This document shows, one piece after another, positions 41,265 to 51,853 of a DNA stretch of 64,000 nt. The stretch is from Streptomyces aquilus (GTDB taxonomy: Bacteria; Actinomycetota; Actinomycetes; Streptomycetales; Streptomycetaceae), in NCBI RefSeq assembly GCF_003955715.1, contig NZ_CP034463.1, positions 310,001 through 374,000 on the forward strand, given 5' to 3'. The notes under the pieces are model-generated. The model was not told where the DNA came from, searched no databases, and saw only the letters and a list, made by a program, of their open reading frames with translations. Both the position numbers and the translations under genes were made by a program. Position 1 is the first letter of the stretch. Each line of letters starts with the position of its first letter.

Positions 41265-42050
41265 CTAGGAACGGGGTGTGCCGGGCTTCGGCAGCGGTTC
41301 ACCGTCCACGAAGAGGTCGACGTGCTCGTTGTAGAAGGCCGTCAGGCCCGCGATGCGGTTGGCATGGATGGTCGGGAAGTCGTACGCCCAGGCGATGTCC
41401 TCGTGGACGGCTGTGGGGCCGTCGAACGACCAGTAGCCGCTCGTCGTTCCCTTGTACGGGCAGCGGGTCACCGTGTCGGTCCGCCGCAGTCGGGTCCAGT
41501 CGACGTGCGCGCGGTCGAGGTAGTAGCGCGTCGGCAGGCCGGTCTCGAAGAGTTTGACGCACGCCGGCGCCTCCGCCAGGACCACGCCCTCCAGCTCCAC
41601 GCGCACGCTGCTCGAGGAACGCACGGCGTCCACCCGCGAGTACGGGCTCCTGGGGTGGACGAAGACGGGTTCGTCCTCCTCGAACCAGTAGTCGATGGCC
41701 GGCCACTCGAAACGCACCGTGCCCTGGAGCGGTGCCGGGGCGTCCTTCCCCCACACCCAGGCGGCACCAGGGCGCGAGTCCCCGCCCACGGACAGCGTGT
41801 GCCGGTGCGCCGTGCCCGCACCGTGCTCCTCGGCGACGCCTTCGTCGTCGAGGACGCCGTCGACAAGGTCCCGCACCGGGATGCTGAACTGCGGATACGC
41901 CTGCCATTCCCAGACGTACAGGGCGCGCCGCGTGTCGAAGACGGTGCGACCGCCGATCACGCCCCTGATACGGCGGGGCACCGGCTCCACGTGCCCGACG
42001 GGCACGAGGAAGCTGGGATGCAGAACACTTTCGGTTTCCATGATCATCAC
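41265..42050 (-). CDS. DUF427 domain protein
   Basis: The 261-residue protein has two DUF427 repeats: GGRTVFDTRRALYVWEWQAYPQFSIPVRDL, and VRSSSSVRVELEGVVLAEAP followed by LPTRYYLDRAHVDW and CPYKGTTSGYWS. DUF427 is a small beta-fold family of unknown function seen near redox and glutathione-like genes. MIMETES gives two possible ATG starts (42050, 42044). I find no ECF41-type element on its strand. Confidence 0.82.
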   Translation of the reverse strand: MMIMETESVLHPSFLVPVGHVEPVPRRIRGVIGGRTVFDTRRALYVWEWQAYPQFSIPVRDLVDGVLDDEGVAEEHGAGTAHRHTLSVGGDSRPGAAWVWGKDAPAPLQGTVRFEWPAIDYWFEEDEPVFVHPRSPYSRVDAVRSSSSVRVELEGVVLAEAPACVKLFETGLPTRYYLDRAHVDWTRLRRTDTVTRCPYKGTTSGYWSFDGPTAVHEDIAWAYDFPTIHANRIAGLTAFYNEHVDLFVDGEPLPKPGTPRS

Positions 42051-42192
42051 CTAGGTCGGTCGGATGTTCCGCGCCCGTTCGGACCGGACACGGAGGGGGT
42101 GGTCACCCAGGACGCTCGCGCCCTCGGGCCGTCACGGACCGCGGGGTCCGTCCGGCGTTGGCGCGTACAGCGCTGAGCAGGGCTTGTTTCGC

Positions 42193-42219
42193 TGTCACAG
42201 CGGGTGGCGGAGGCCGGTC
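42193..42219 (+). promoter_or_regulatory. ECF41-type promoter for the epoxide-hydrolase-like gene
   Basis: TGTCACA at 42193-42199, 17 bases, GTC at 42217-42219 (context CGGTCTGTG). The leader to 42464 would be about 240 bases. Confidence 0.7.
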
Positions 42220-42463
42220 TGTGCGGGGAGACAGTCCCCCTGGGTGAGGAGATCACGCGTGCACACGCGTAGCCATGATGACGCCAACACTCTTGACACT
42301 AGCAAGACAACCTTCTCATGCACACTGTGCACACTGTGTCCGAGGGCCGGCCCCGGCGACGACGGGCCCGGTAAGGCGCCCGGCCACGACACCCGGTACC
42401 CAAGCCGCGCCCGGCCGGAACCGCGGCTTCCCTCCCCCACCGCTCCTTCGTCGGAGGATTGGC
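42220..42463. other. Long leader region with a TTGACA and a CACACTGTG direct repeat
   Basis: The region has a TTGACA at 42293-42298 flanked by CTTG and CAAG arms, then CACACTGTG repeated directly twice near 42320-42340. No reading frame is credible. A second, housekeeping-type promoter or operator is possible, but its -10 is unclear. Confidence 0.45.
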
Positions 42464-43411
42464 ATGTCAACCCTGCCCCTGCTCGCCCCGCTGCGACGCG
42501 TCACGACCGACGTGCTCGAAGTCGCCTACTACGAAACGGGCTCCCCCGACGGTGACACCGTCGTCCTTCTCCACGGTTTCCCCTACGACATCCACAGTTA
42601 CGTGGATGTGGCCCCCCTGCTGGCCGAAGGCGGATTCCGTGTCATCGTCCCCCACCTGCGAGGGCACGGCCCCACCAGATTCCTGTCAGACTCTCTTCCC
42701 CGTTCCGGCCAGCAGGCTGCCCTGGGGGCCGACGTCATCGCGCTCCTGGACGCCCTCGGCATCGAGCGGGCCTACCTCGCCGGCTACGACTGGGGCGGTC
42801 GCGCGGCCACGGTCGCTGCGGCACTGTGGCCCGAACGAGTCCTCGGCCTGGTCTGCGTCAACGGCTACCTGATCCAGGACATCGGCGCCGCCATGAACCC
42901 CATCTCCCCCGAACTGGAAGCGGGTTTCTGGTACTTCTACTACTTCCTCACCGAGCGCGGCCGCACCGGACTGGCAGCCGATCCGCGGGGCGTCGCCAGG
43001 GTCATCTGGAAACGCAACTCCCCGGTGTGGGCCTTCGGCGAAGCCGAACTGGAGCGGGCCGCCGAGGCCTTCACCAATCCGGACTACGTCGATGTCGTCA
43101 TCCACTCCTACCGGCACCGGCTCGGCCTGGCACCGGGCGCGGACGCCTACGCCGATCTGGAAGCCCGGCTCGCCGGCCTTCCTCCGATCACCGTCCCCAC
43201 GGTCACCCTGGACGGCACCGCCGACGGCAACTTCCCGGCGACCGACGGGTCATCGACCGCTCACCACTTCATCGGCCCCCGCCTGCACCTTCAGGTCGCG
43301 GACGCCGGCCACAACATGCCGCAGGAACGCCCCGAGGCATTCGCCGCGGCGGTACGGGACGTACGGGCCCTGCGACGGGGACACCCCCGCCACGACTGCC
43401 TCACCGGCTGA
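42464..43411 (+). CDS. Alpha/beta hydrolase, epoxide-hydrolase/haloacetate-dehalogenase-like
   Basis: The 315-residue product has FLHGFPYDIHSYV-type oxyanion (VVLLHGFPYD), the nucleophile region AGYDWGGRAA, where aspartate replaces serine as in epoxide hydrolases and dehalogenases, and the histidine in DAGHNMPQERPE. GGAGG lies 7 bases before ATG 42464. The hydrolase cap has a Tyr pair (WYFYYFL) that may activate an epoxide. The substrate is unknown. Confidence 0.85.
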   Translation: MSTLPLLAPLRRVTTDVLEVAYYETGSPDGDTVVLLHGFPYDIHSYVDVAPLLAEGGFRVIVPHLRGHGPTRFLSDSLPRSGQQAALGADVIALLDALGIERAYLAGYDWGGRAATVAAALWPERVLGLVCVNGYLIQDIGAAMNPISPELEAGFWYFYYFLTERGRTGLAADPRGVARVIWKRNSPVWAFGEAELERAAEAFTNPDYVDVVIHSYRHRLGLAPGADAYADLEARLAGLPPITVPTVTLDGTADGNFPATDGSSTAHHFIGPRLHLQVADAGHNMPQERPEAFAAAVRDVRALRRGHPRHDCLTG

Positions 43412-43450
43412 CACCCGATCGCGTGGCACACCGGCCCGGCGCCGCGCCGA

Positions 43451-43477
43451 CGTCACATCGGACCGTGTCCACCGGTC
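43451..43477 (+). promoter_or_regulatory. ECF41-type promoter for the cupin at 43532
   Basis: CGTCACA at 43451-43457, 17 bases, GTC at 43475-43477 (context CGGTCACATCG). The start codon is 54 bases downstream. Confidence 0.72.
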
Positions 43478-43531
43478 ACATCGAGTGCGGGCGGGCACGG
43501 CCGCCTGACCGCCCCAGGAAAGGAAAGCACC

Positions 43532-44026
43532 ATGTCGTACCCCTACCCGGAACAGAAGTACTTCGGAGACGACGGCGAGGTCAGCGCCGTGTTCCGGCCC
43601 GCCGACACCCCACCCGACCTCGGCGAGAGCGGGCCGGGCAAGGACGCCACCCACTATCTGGCCACCACCGCCACCACCCGCGGCGAGTTCGGGCTGTACC
43701 GGGTGGAGATGAGGCCGCGGGCCGGCGGCCCCAAGACGCACTTCCACAAGCGGATCTCGGAGTCGTTCTACATCCTGGACGGCACCGTGCGCATCTTCGA
43801 CGGTGTGCGCTGGGTGGATGCCCGCAAGGGCGACTTCGTGCACGTGCCGCAGGGCGGGCTGCACGCCTTCCGCAACGACTCCGACGCACCGGCGGACATG
43901 CTCCTGCTGTTCACACCGGGCGCGCCGCGCGAGGAGTACTTCGAGCAGGTGTCGACGCTGGCGCACGCCTCGGAGGAGGAGCGCTCCGCGTTCTTCGACC
44001 GGCACGACTCCTACTTCGTGGAGTAG
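43532..44026 (+). CDS. Cupin-domain protein
   Basis: The 164-residue single-cupin protein has motif 1 RPRAGGPKTHFHKRISESFYILDGTV and motif 2 GDFVHVPQGGLHAFRNDSD, both with intact metal histidines. It is similar to actinobacterial cupins annotated as quercetin-dioxygenase-like, though the exact activity is unknown. AGGAAAG precedes ATG 43532. It is the third cupin in the regulon and unlike the other two in sequence. Confidence 0.85.
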   Translation: MSYPYPEQKYFGDDGEVSAVFRPADTPPDLGESGPGKDATHYLATTATTRGEFGLYRVEMRPRAGGPKTHFHKRISESFYILDGTVRIFDGVRWVDARKGDFVHVPQGGLHAFRNDSDAPADMLLLFTPGAPREEYFEQVSTLAHASEEERSAFFDRHDSYFVE

Positions 44027-44126
44027 GTCCGCGCCTTCGGTGTCCCGCGGTGCCCGCGTCCTCCCCGCGGTCGTGGTCGCGGGACACCCGCCGTCGGGAC
44101 GCCCCGGGTTCGGGTATCGGGCAGCT

Positions 44127-44153
44127 TGTCACAACAACACCTTTCGTCCCGTC
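44127..44153 (+). promoter_or_regulatory. ECF41-type promoter before the decayed NmrA-like gene
   Basis: TGTCACA at 44127-44133, 17 bases, GTC at 44151-44153 (context CCGTCAACAAGG). Confidence 0.75.
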
Positions 44154-44252
44154 AACAAGGCAGGGCGCGCGGGCGCATCCGACCTCGCGGCCGCCCTCTC
44201 GGCACGTCTGGCCGTCACGCCCGGCCGTCCCGCCCCCGGCAAAGGAGACCGA

Positions 44253-44790
44253 ATGAAAGTCGTCGTTGCAGGCGCCACGGGACGGATCGGCTCGAGAACG
44301 GTCACCCGCCCGCAGGACCACGAGGCGCAGGTGGTGCCTCGCTCCCGCGCCCTGGGCGTCGACGCCGGTGACGCACACGCACCGCGCCGGGCGCTGCGCG
44401 GTGCGCAGATCCTGGTGGACGCCACCGACGCGCCCTCGCGACAGCAGGACGTCAGCACGGCGTTCTTCGCCGGCACCACCCGCGGCCTCCTGACGGCCGC
44501 CAGGACGGCGGGCGTCGAGCACCACGTGGCCCTGTCCGCCGTGGGCGCCGGCCGCGCCGGACAGGGCCACGGAACACCTCCGGGACAAGGCCGTACAGGA
44601 GACCTGGTCCGGCGCTCCGCACTGCCCTACTCCCTGGCGCGCACCACCCCGTTCTTCGAGTCGCCCTGGAGGCCGCCGGCCCCGGGGAGCGACCGTTCGA
44701 GGACCGCGCCGTCGACGTGCTCGCCGCCCAAGTCCACGTGACTCCCGTGATCGGCGACGCACGCACAGCGTGCTTCGGTGTCCTGATCGG
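44253..44790 (+). pseudogene. Decayed NmrA-like NAD(P)-binding gene
   Basis: From ATG 44253 the frame reads MKVVVAGATGRIGSRTV and keeps DVSTAFFAGTTRGLLTAARTAGVEHHVALSAVGAG. It then shifts: the alternative frame carries EHLRDKAVQE, the first frame returns for LPYSLARTTPFFES, and the rest (DRAVDVLAAQVHVTPVIGDARTA) is in another frame. It matches 19671-20414 throughout, with at least three frame changes. The N-terminal NAD motif survives, but the enzyme cannot be made. Confidence 0.82.
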
Positions 44791-44952
44791 CCAGCGGACC
44801 CTGCTGCCCGGACCGGACGCCCATCCGGGCCGTCACACGACGGCCCAGCGGCTTGAAGACCGCCGATCCACCCGCGCCGCACCGTCCGACGGCCCGCGGC
44901 ATCCACCACCCCCTCCTGTCTCCCCCGCCCCATGCCTTGAGGAAGGCCGCCC

Positions 44953-47637
44953 ATGAGTGACCCCCGGCCCACCGCGTCCCCGTCGAGCAGCGAGCTCGAC
45001 CAGCTTCCCGACCGTGACCGCGAGGAGACCGCCGAGTGGCAGGCCTCACTCGACGCCGTCATACGCAATGCCGGTCCCGATCGGGCGGTGTACCTGATCC
45101 GGCGTGTGCACGAGTACGCGGCCCGCGCCGGACTGTCCGTGCCGGGGCTGCTCACCACGGACTACGTCAACACCGTCCCGGCGGCCGCGCAGCCGCGGTT
45201 CGACGGTGACATCGCCATGGAAACCAGGATCACCGCCCTGAACCGGTGGAACGCCGCGGCCATGGTCACCCGCGGCTCCCGGCTCGGCCTGGGCGGACAC
45301 ATCTCCACCTACGCGTCGGCGGCCTGGCTCTACGAGATCGGCTTCAACCACTTCTTCCGCGGCAAGGAACTGGACGGCTCGGGCGACCAGTTGTTCCTCC
45401 AGGGGCACGCCTCGCCCGGCATCTACGCCCGGGTGTTCCTCGAAGGCCGCCTGAGCGAGCAGCAGTTGGACGGCTTCCGGCGCGAGGCCGGCGGTCACGG
45501 CCTGCCGTCCTACCCGCACCCCCGGCGCTTGCCGTGGCTGTGGGAGTTCCCGACCGTCTCCATGGGGCTCGGCCCGCTCGGTGCCGTCTACCAGGCCCGC
45601 TTCAACCGCTATCTGCACGCGCGCGGCATCAAGGACACCTCCGCCTCCCGCGTGTGGGCGTTCCTCGGCGACGGGGAAACGGACGAGCCGGAGTCGCTGG
45701 CCGCCCTGACACTCGCCTCCCGCGAGGGCCTGGACAACCTCACCTTCGTGATCAACTGCAACCTGCAACGCCTCGACGGACCGGTGCGGTCCAACTCCAA
45801 GATCGTGCAGGAGCTGGAGGCCCGGTTCCGCGGGGCAGGTTGGAACGTGGTCAAGACCCTGTGGGGCGAGGCCTGGGACCCCCTGCTGGCCCAGGACACG
45901 ACCGGCGACCTGGTGCGCCGCCTGGGCGATGAGCCCGACGCCCAGATGCAGACCCTCGCCGCGCGGGACGCCGCCTACATACGCAAGAACTTCTTCGTCG
46001 GAGACGCCCTGTCCACACTCTCCGCCACATTGAGCGACGCGCAGGTGGTGGAGCTCTTCGAGAACTCCCGCGGCGGGCACGAGCCGTTGAAGGTGTACGC
46101 CGCCTACCGGGCCGCCGTCGAACACCGGGGGGCACCGACAGTGATCCTCGCCCAGACGGTCAAGGGGCACACCCTCGGGTCGGCGTTCGAGTCCCGCAAC
46201 GCCAACCACCAGATGAAGAAGCTGACCATGGCGCAGTTCCGCGAGCTGCGCGACACACTCGACCTGCCCATCCCCGACAGCGCCCTCGCCGGTGACGTCG
46301 TCCCCTTCTGGCACCCGGGGGAGAACTCGCCCGAGGTGCGGTACCTGCGCGAGCGGCGCGCCGCCCTGGGCGGTCCCGCCCCCGCGCGCCGGGTGATCGC
46401 CAAGCCGCTGCCGGAGCCCACCCCGCAGCCGTTCGAGGCGCTGCTCAAGGGCTTCGGCCACCAGGAGGTCGCCACCACCATGGCGTTGGTCCGTCTGGTG
46501 AAGGACCTGATGCGGGACGGCCGCACCGGCGCCCGCTGGGTGCCGATCATCCCCGACGAGGCGCGCACCTTCGGTATGGAGTCGATGTTCCCCACGGCCG
46601 GCATCTACTCGCCGCTGGGCCAGACCTACGACCCCGTCGACGCCGACCAACTGCTGCACTACAGGGAGAGCGAGACCGGGCAGCTCCTCATCGAAGGCAT
46701 CACCGAAGCCGGTTCCATGGCCGAGTTCACCGCCGCCGCGACCTCGTACGCCACCCACGGCGAGCCGATGATCCCGTTCTACATCTTCTACGCCATGTTC
46801 GGCTTCCAGCGCACCGGCGACCAGTTCTGGGCCCTCGCCGACCAGATGGGCCGCGGGTTCGTCGTCGGCGGCACCGCCGGACGCACCACCATGACCGGCG
46901 AAGGTCTCCAGCACGGCGACGGCCACTCGCACCTGCTGGCCGCCACCAACCCGGCGGCCGTCAGCTACGACCCGGCCTTCGCCTACGAGATCGCGATCAT
47001 CATCCGCGACGGCCTTCGCCGGATGTACGGCGAGCAGCCCGAGAACGTCTTCTACTACCTCACGGTCTACAACGAGCCGAAGCCCCAGCCGCCCATGCCC
47101 GCGCTGCCCGGCATCGAGGAAGGCATCGTCCGCGGCCTGTACCCGTTCCGCCCCGGCGACCCCGCCGTGTCCGGCCCCCGGCTACAGCTCCTGGCCTCCG
47201 GCACCGCCGTCCACTGGGCACTGCGCGCGCAGGAACTCCTCGCCTCCGAGTGGAACGTGCGCGCCGACGTCTGGTCGGTGACGTCCTGGACGGAGCTGCG
47301 CCGGGACGCGATGGACGCCGACACCGCCCGCACGCGCGGCGAGACACGTGCGCCCTTCGTGACCGAGTCGCTCGCCGGTGCCCCCGGCCCAGTCCTGGCC
47401 GTCAGCGACTGGATGCGCCAGGTCCCCGACCAGATCGGCCAGTGGATCGAGCAGGACTACTACTCACTGGGCACGGACGGATTCGGCCTGTCCGACACCC
47501 GCGAGGACGTACGGCGCTACTTCCGCGTGGACGCCGAATCGATCACCGTGACGGCCCTGGACCGGCTGGCACGGGCCGGACAAGTGGACCCCGACACCGT
47601 CGACCGCGCCCGCAAGCACTACGGCCTGGACACCTGA
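44953..47637 (+). CDS. aceE: Pyruvate dehydrogenase E1 component (homodimeric AceE type)
   Basis: The 894-residue enzyme has the AceE signature: N-terminal [37 protein letters not shown], the thiamine-diphosphate motif [12 protein letters not shown]...[11 protein letters not shown], and a typical central and C-terminal transketolase-like arrangement. It decarboxylates pyruvate and passes the acetyl group to a lipoyl E2. AGGAAGG precedes ATG 44953. It is followed 17 bases later by an E2 gene, forming an operon. No E3 gene is present. I find no exact ECF41-type element. Confidence 0.94.
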   Translation: MSDPRPTASPSSSELDQLPDRDREETAEWQASLDAVIRNAGPDRAVYLIRRVHEYAARAGLSVPGLLTTDYVNTVPAAAQPRFDGDIAMETRITALNRWNAAAMVTRGSRLGLGGHISTYASAAWLYEIGFNHFFRGKELDGSGDQLFLQGHASPGIYARVFLEGRLSEQQLDGFRREAGGHGLPSYPHPRRLPWLWEFPTVSMGLGPLGAVYQARFNRYLHARGIKDTSASRVWAFLGDGETDEPESLAALTLASREGLDNLTFVINCNLQRLDGPVRSNSKIVQELEARFRGAGWNVVKTLWGEAWDPLLAQDTTGDLVRRLGDEPDAQMQTLAARDAAYIRKNFFVGDALSTLSATLSDAQVVELFENSRGGHEPLKVYAAYRAAVEHRGAPTVILAQTVKGHTLGSAFESRNANHQMKKLTMAQFRELRDTLDLPIPDSALAGDVVPFWHPGENSPEVRYLRERRAALGGPAPARRVIAKPLPEPTPQPFEALLKGFGHQEVATTMALVRLVKDLMRDGRTGARWVPIIPDEARTFGMESMFPTAGIYSPLGQTYDPVDADQLLHYRESETGQLLIEGITEAGSMAEFTAAATSYATHGEPMIPFYIFYAMFGFQRTGDQFWALADQMGRGFVVGGTAGRTTMTGEGLQHGDGHSHLLAATNPAAVSYDPAFAYEIAIIIRDGLRRMYGEQPENVFYYLTVYNEPKPQPPMPALPGIEEGIVRGLYPFRPGDPAVSGPRLQLLASGTAVHWALRAQELLASEWNVRADVWSVTSWTELRRDAMDADTARTRGETRAPFVTESLAGAPGPVLAVSDWMRQVPDQIGQWIEQDYYSLGTDGFGLSDTREDVRRYFRVDAESITVTALDRLARAGQVDPDTVDRARKHYGLDT

Positions 47638-47654
47638 AGGAGCCATACGCCGCC

Positions 47655-48893
47655 ATGACGATCTCCGTGACCCTTCCCGCGCTCGGTGAGTCCGTCACCG
47701 AGGGCACCGTGACCCGCTGGCTCAAACAGCCCGGCGAGCACGTCCAGGAGGACGAACCGCTGCTGGAGGTGTCCACCGACAAGGTGGACACCGAGATCCC
47801 CGCTCCCGCCACGGGAGTCCTGCTGACCATCGTCGTCGGCGAGGACGAGACCGTCGAGGTGGGTGCCGAGCTCGCCGTCATCGGGCCGCCCGACGCCGAA
47901 CCGTCGGCGACGACCGTGGCAACCGCCACGCCGGTGACCACGCCGCAGCCCGCCCCTTCACCGAGGCCGGTCTCACAGCCACCCGCCCCACAACCCGAAC
48001 AGCTCCCACCTCCTCCCGCGCCCGCACCGACGCCCGCCCCGCAAACCGCACCTACCGCCGCACCCGCCCCGGCCCCGGTGCCGCACCCCGCGCCCGCCCC
48101 GACGCCTGCACCCGCACCCGCGGTCGCTCCGGCCCCGCACCCGATACCAGCAGCGGCAACGAATCCGCCGCCGGCCGCCCTGCGCGGGCACACCGCAGCC
48201 GTCCCCCGGCTGCGCAAGGCCGTCGGCGACAGCCTCAAGCAGGCGCTGCTGGAGCAGGCACAGCTGACCTCCACTGTCGAGGCCGACGCCACCGGCCTGC
48301 TGCGGCTGTGGCGGCGAACAGCGGACGGCTTCATGGCCCGCGAGGGCTTCGCCCTGACACCGTTGCCGTTCTTCGTCCTGGCCGCCGCCCAGGCACTCAA
48401 GGCACATCCCGTCATCAACGCCAGGATCGACACGGGCGGCGCGACCCTCACGTACTACGACACCGAGAACGTCGGCATCACGGTCGACACCGACCAGGGG
48501 CCGGTGACTCCGGTGGTGCGGGGCGCGGGCGATCTGACCGTCAGCGGCATCGCCCGTGCCGTCCACGACCTCACCGGCCACGCCCTCGCCGGCCGGCTCA
48601 CCCCCGCCGACGTGGCTGGAGCCACCTTCACGGTCTCCGACACCGGAGCGCGCGGCGCCCTCTTCGACACCCTCATCGTCCCGCCGCACCAGGCGGCGGT
48701 TCTGGGCGTGGGAGCCGCGGTCAGACGGCCCGCGGTCGTACAGGACGGCGACGAGGAGTTCATCGGTGTCCGCGAGCTGGTCCATCTCTCGCTCTCCTAC
48801 GACCACCGGCTGGTGGATGGCGCGGACGCCGCCCGCTACCTGGCCACCGTGAAGAAGATCGTCGAGGCCGCGGCGTTCGAGGACATACGCTGA
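47655..48893 (+). CDS. Dihydrolipoyl acyltransferase (E2) without a visible subunit-binding domain
   Basis: The 412-residue E2 has one lipoyl domain with lipoylation Lys43 (EVSTDKVDTEI), a Pro/Ala-rich linker of about 95 residues, and the catalytic acyltransferase domain ending LSYDHRLVDGADAARYL (His384, Asp388). Between linker and catalytic core there is no recognisable peripheral-subunit-binding domain; the sequence goes directly from the linker to VPRLRKAVGDSLKQALLEQAQLTSTV. How it holds E1 and E3 is therefore unclear. Co-transcribed with aceE. Confidence 0.87.
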   Translation: MTISVTLPALGESVTEGTVTRWLKQPGEHVQEDEPLLEVSTDKVDTEIPAPATGVLLTIVVGEDETVEVGAELAVIGPPDAEPSATTVATATPVTTPQPAPSPRPVSQPPAPQPEQLPPPPAPAPTPAPQTAPTAAPAPAPVPHPAPAPTPAPAPAVAPAPHPIPAAATNPPPAALRGHTAAVPRLRKAVGDSLKQALLEQAQLTSTVEADATGLLRLWRRTADGFMAREGFALTPLPFFVLAAAQALKAHPVINARIDTGGATLTYYDTENVGITVDTDQGPVTPVVRGAGDLTVSGIARAVHDLTGHALAGRLTPADVAGATFTVSDTGARGALFDTLIVPPHQAAVLGVGAAVRRPAVVQDGDEEFIGVRELVHLSLSYDHRLVDGADAARYLATVKKIVEAAAFEDIR

Positions 48894-49087
48894 AGCGACG
48901 GCGGTGGCCCGGCTACGCCGGACGCGACCGCCGACGGTCCGGCAGCACACGCCGGCCGGCCCCGCCGCAGCTCCGCCACGGCCCGACCCGAAGCCACTGC
49001 CCTGAGCCTCATCCACGAGGTGACCAGCGGAGCAGATGAGTTGTGTGGCCGAAGACCAGATATATACGCTCGCAGCCGGGGGTGTTC

Positions 49088-51853
49088 ATGAAAGGCAAGA
49101 ATCCAGGCTTCCTGCACGGGCGGCAGAGCGAGCGAGCGGTGCTGGACCGGCAGCTGGCCAAGGTGCGTGACGGCCACAGCGCGGTCCTCGTGCTGCGCGG
49201 CGAGGCCGGTATCGGCAAGTCAGCCCTGCTGGAGTACGTGGCCGGGACCGCCGAGGACTGCACCGTGGTACGCGCGGCGGGGGTGGAGGCCGAGATGGAG
49301 CTGGCCTTCGGAGGTCTGCACCAGCTGTGCGCACCCTTCCTCGATCGCCTCGCGCACCTCCCCGAGCCGCAGCGCACGGCCCTGGAGACCGCCTTCGGGC
49401 TCAGTGCGGGCACCCCCCCGGACCGGTTCCTCGTGGGGCTGGCGGTCCTCAGCCTGCTCGCCGACGTCGCCGAGGAGACGCCGCTGATCTGCCTCGTCGA
49501 CGACGTGCAGTGGCTCGACCGCGTCTCGGCCCAGATCGTCGGGTTCGTCGCCCGGCGCCTGATGGCGGAGCGCGTGGGGTTGATCTTCGCCGTCCGCGAG
49601 GCGGACGGGGAACGCGCCCTGCAAGGACTGCCCGAACTCACCCTCGGGGGGCTGAGCGAGCCCGACGCCCGCGCCCTGCTGACCTCGGTGCTTCCCGGCC
49701 GGTTCGACGAGCCGGTGCGCAGCAGGATTCTCTCCGAAGCACGCGGCAATCCGCTGGCCCTGCTGGAACTGCCCCGGAGCACCTCCGCGGCCGAACTCGC
49801 GGGCGGCTACGCCCCACCGTCGACGGGGCCGCTCATCGGCAGGCTCGAGCACAACTTCAGCCTGCGCGTCGAGGAGCTGCCCCCGCAGACGCGGCGGCTG
49901 CTGCTGTTGGCGGCGGCCGAGCCCGTCGGTGATGTCTCACTGCTCCGCCGCGCCGCCGACATCCTCGGTGTGTCCATGAGCGAGGCCTCCCCCGCGGTGG
50001 CCGCGAATCTGCTGGAAGTGCGCACCCGGGTCCAGTTCCGGCACCCGTTGGTGCGCTCGGCCGTCTACCGCGCGGCAGGACCGACCGAGCGGCGGGAGGT
50101 GCACCGGGCACTGGCCGAGGCCACGGACGCGCGGTCCGACCCCGACCGCCGTGCCTGGCACCTGGCCCGCGCCGCGGCGGAGCCCGACGAGGCCGTGGCG
50201 GACGAACTGACCCGCTCGGCCGACCGCGCGCAGGCGCGTGGCGGCATCGCCGCGTCGGCGGCCTTCCTGGAACGAGCGGCCGAACTGACGCCCGATCCCG
50301 CCCGCCGCCGCAGCAGAGCGCTGGCAGCGGCCCGGGCCAAATACCTCGCCGGAGCGTTCGACGCCGCGCTCGAACTGCTGAACGTGGCCGAGATGGGCGC
50401 GCTCGACGATCTGCAACACGCCCAGGCCAGCCTGCTGCGCGGGCAGATCACCTTCGGATCCCGCAGTGCCGGTGCCACCGTGCCGCTGCTGCTCACGGCG
50501 GCCCGGGAGTTCGAGCCGCTCGACGCCGGCATCGCGCGCGAGACCTACCGGGACGCGTTCTACGCGGCGCTCACCGCGGGCCGCGTGTCCAGCGGCCCCG
50601 GCCTGGAGGAGGTCGCCCGGGCCGCACGCACCGCGCCCCCGACGGCTCACCCCGGACCCACCGACCTCTTCCTCGACGGCCTGGCCATCGCCACCACGGA
50701 CGGCTACGCGGCGGGCGCCCCGATTCTGCGCCACGCGCTGAATACGCTGCGGTGCGGCGGCTTCACCGTGGAACAGTCGCTGGGCTGGCTCCCGTTCGCC
50801 TGCCGCATGGCCCACAACGTGTGGGACTTCGACAGCTGGAGCACCCTGTCGGCCAAGCTCGTCCGTCTGGCAAGGGATTCCGGAACGCTGTCCGTGCTGC
50901 CCTCGGCTCTCCTGCTGCGGCTGGCGAACCGGGTCTTCGCCGGTGATCTGGACGACGCGGACTCCCTCGCCGCCGAAGCGGTGACGATCGGCGAAGCCAC
51001 CGGCAGCCACTTCCTCGCGCACTACGGGGCGTTGGTGATCGAACCCTGGCGCGGCCGCGAGACCGAGACGCTGCGGGCGATCGGGACGATCACCGGCGAC
51101 CGGACCCTCAGCGGCGAGGGAAAGGCCCTCACGGCACCCCAGTGGGCGCTGGCCGTGCTGTACAACGGCCTCGGGCGGTACGAGGAGGCCTGCACCGCCG
51201 CCGCCAAGGGCTGCGAGTACCCGCAGGAGCTGGGGCTCGCCCTTTCCTCCCTGGTCGAGCTGGTGGAGGCGGCGACACGCAGCCGGCAGCGGGACCTCGC
51301 CGTCGAGGCCGCCAACCGCCTCGCAACCATCTGCCAGGCCAGTGGCACCGCCTGGGCGACGGGCACCTCCGCGGCGGCGCGTGCCCTGATCAGTGAGGGA
51401 GACACGGCCGACGCCCTGTACCGGGAGGCGATCGCCCGGCTGGAGAGCACCCCGGTGCGGACGGCGCTCGCCCGCACCCGGCTGCTGTACGGCGAGTGGC
51501 TGAGCCGCGAGAACCGCCGCGCCGAGGCCCGGGAGCAGCTGGCCCGCGCCCACGAGATCCTCGACCGGGCCGGCGCCGAGGCCTTCGCCGAGCGCGCCCG
51601 CCGGGAACTGGAGGCCGCCGGCGAGACCGTGCGCAGGCGCGCCAACGGCACCGACGAGGCGCTCACGCCCCAGGAGGCCCAGATCGCCCGGCTGGCCGGC
51701 GAAGGGCTGACCAACCTCGAGATCGGCGCGCAGCTGTTCCTCAGCCCGCACACCATCGAGTGGCATCTGCGGAAGGTCTTCACGAAGCTCGGGATCCGAT
51801 CCCGCAAACAACTGGGCGCCGTGCTGCCGGGCGGGGCGGCGACCCCCGCCTGA
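49088..51853 (+). CDS. Large ATP-binding LuxR-family (LAL) regulator, second copy
   Basis: The 921-residue protein has Walker A GEAGIGKSALL, Walker B LICLVDDVQWLDR, a long helical repeat region and a C-terminal LuxR domain (LTPQEAQIARLAGEGLTNLEIG...HTIEWHLRKVFTKLGIRSR). It resembles the LAL at 15340-18120 closely in the ATPase and DNA-binding ends. Start ATG 49088 (MKGKNPGF) has only a weak GGGGGTG site. It follows the PDH operon in the same direction and could read pyruvate or another metabolic state. Confidence 0.9.
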   Translation: MKGKNPGFLHGRQSERAVLDRQLAKVRDGHSAVLVLRGEAGIGKSALLEYVAGTAEDCTVVRAAGVEAEMELAFGGLHQLCAPFLDRLAHLPEPQRTALETAFGLSAGTPPDRFLVGLAVLSLLADVAEETPLICLVDDVQWLDRVSAQIVGFVARRLMAERVGLIFAVREADGERALQGLPELTLGGLSEPDARALLTSVLPGRFDEPVRSRILSEARGNPLALLELPRSTSAAELAGGYAPPSTGPLIGRLEHNFSLRVEELPPQTRRLLLLAAAEPVGDVSLLRRAADILGVSMSEASPAVAANLLEVRTRVQFRHPLVRSAVYRAAGPTERREVHRALAEATDARSDPDRRAWHLARAAAEPDEAVADELTRSADRAQARGGIAASAAFLERAAELTPDPARRRSRALAAARAKYLAGAFDAALELLNVAEMGALDDLQHAQASLLRGQITFGSRSAGATVPLLLTAAREFEPLDAGIARETYRDAFYAALTAGRVSSGPGLEEVARAARTAPPTAHPGPTDLFLDGLAIATTDGYAAGAPILRHALNTLRCGGFTVEQSLGWLPFACRMAHNVWDFDSWSTLSAKLVRLARDSGTLSVLPSALLLRLANRVFAGDLDDADSLAAEAVTIGEATGSHFLAHYGALVIEPWRGRETETLRAIGTITGDRTLSGEGKALTAPQWALAVLYNGLGRYEEACTAAAKGCEYPQELGLALSSLVELVEAATRSRQRDLAVEAANRLATICQASGTAWATGTSAAARALISEGDTADALYREAIARLESTPVRTALARTRLLYGEWLSRENRRAEAREQLARAHEILDRAGAEAFAERARRELEAAGETVRRRANGTDEALTPQEAQIARLAGEGLTNLEIGAQLFLSPHTIEWHLRKVFTKLGIRSRKQLGAVLPGGAATPA

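Noticed and set aside
42293-42325. TTGACA as a housekeeping promoter for the 42464 gene
   Set aside because: No acceptable -10 at 16-18 bases; kept only as a note in the leader region.
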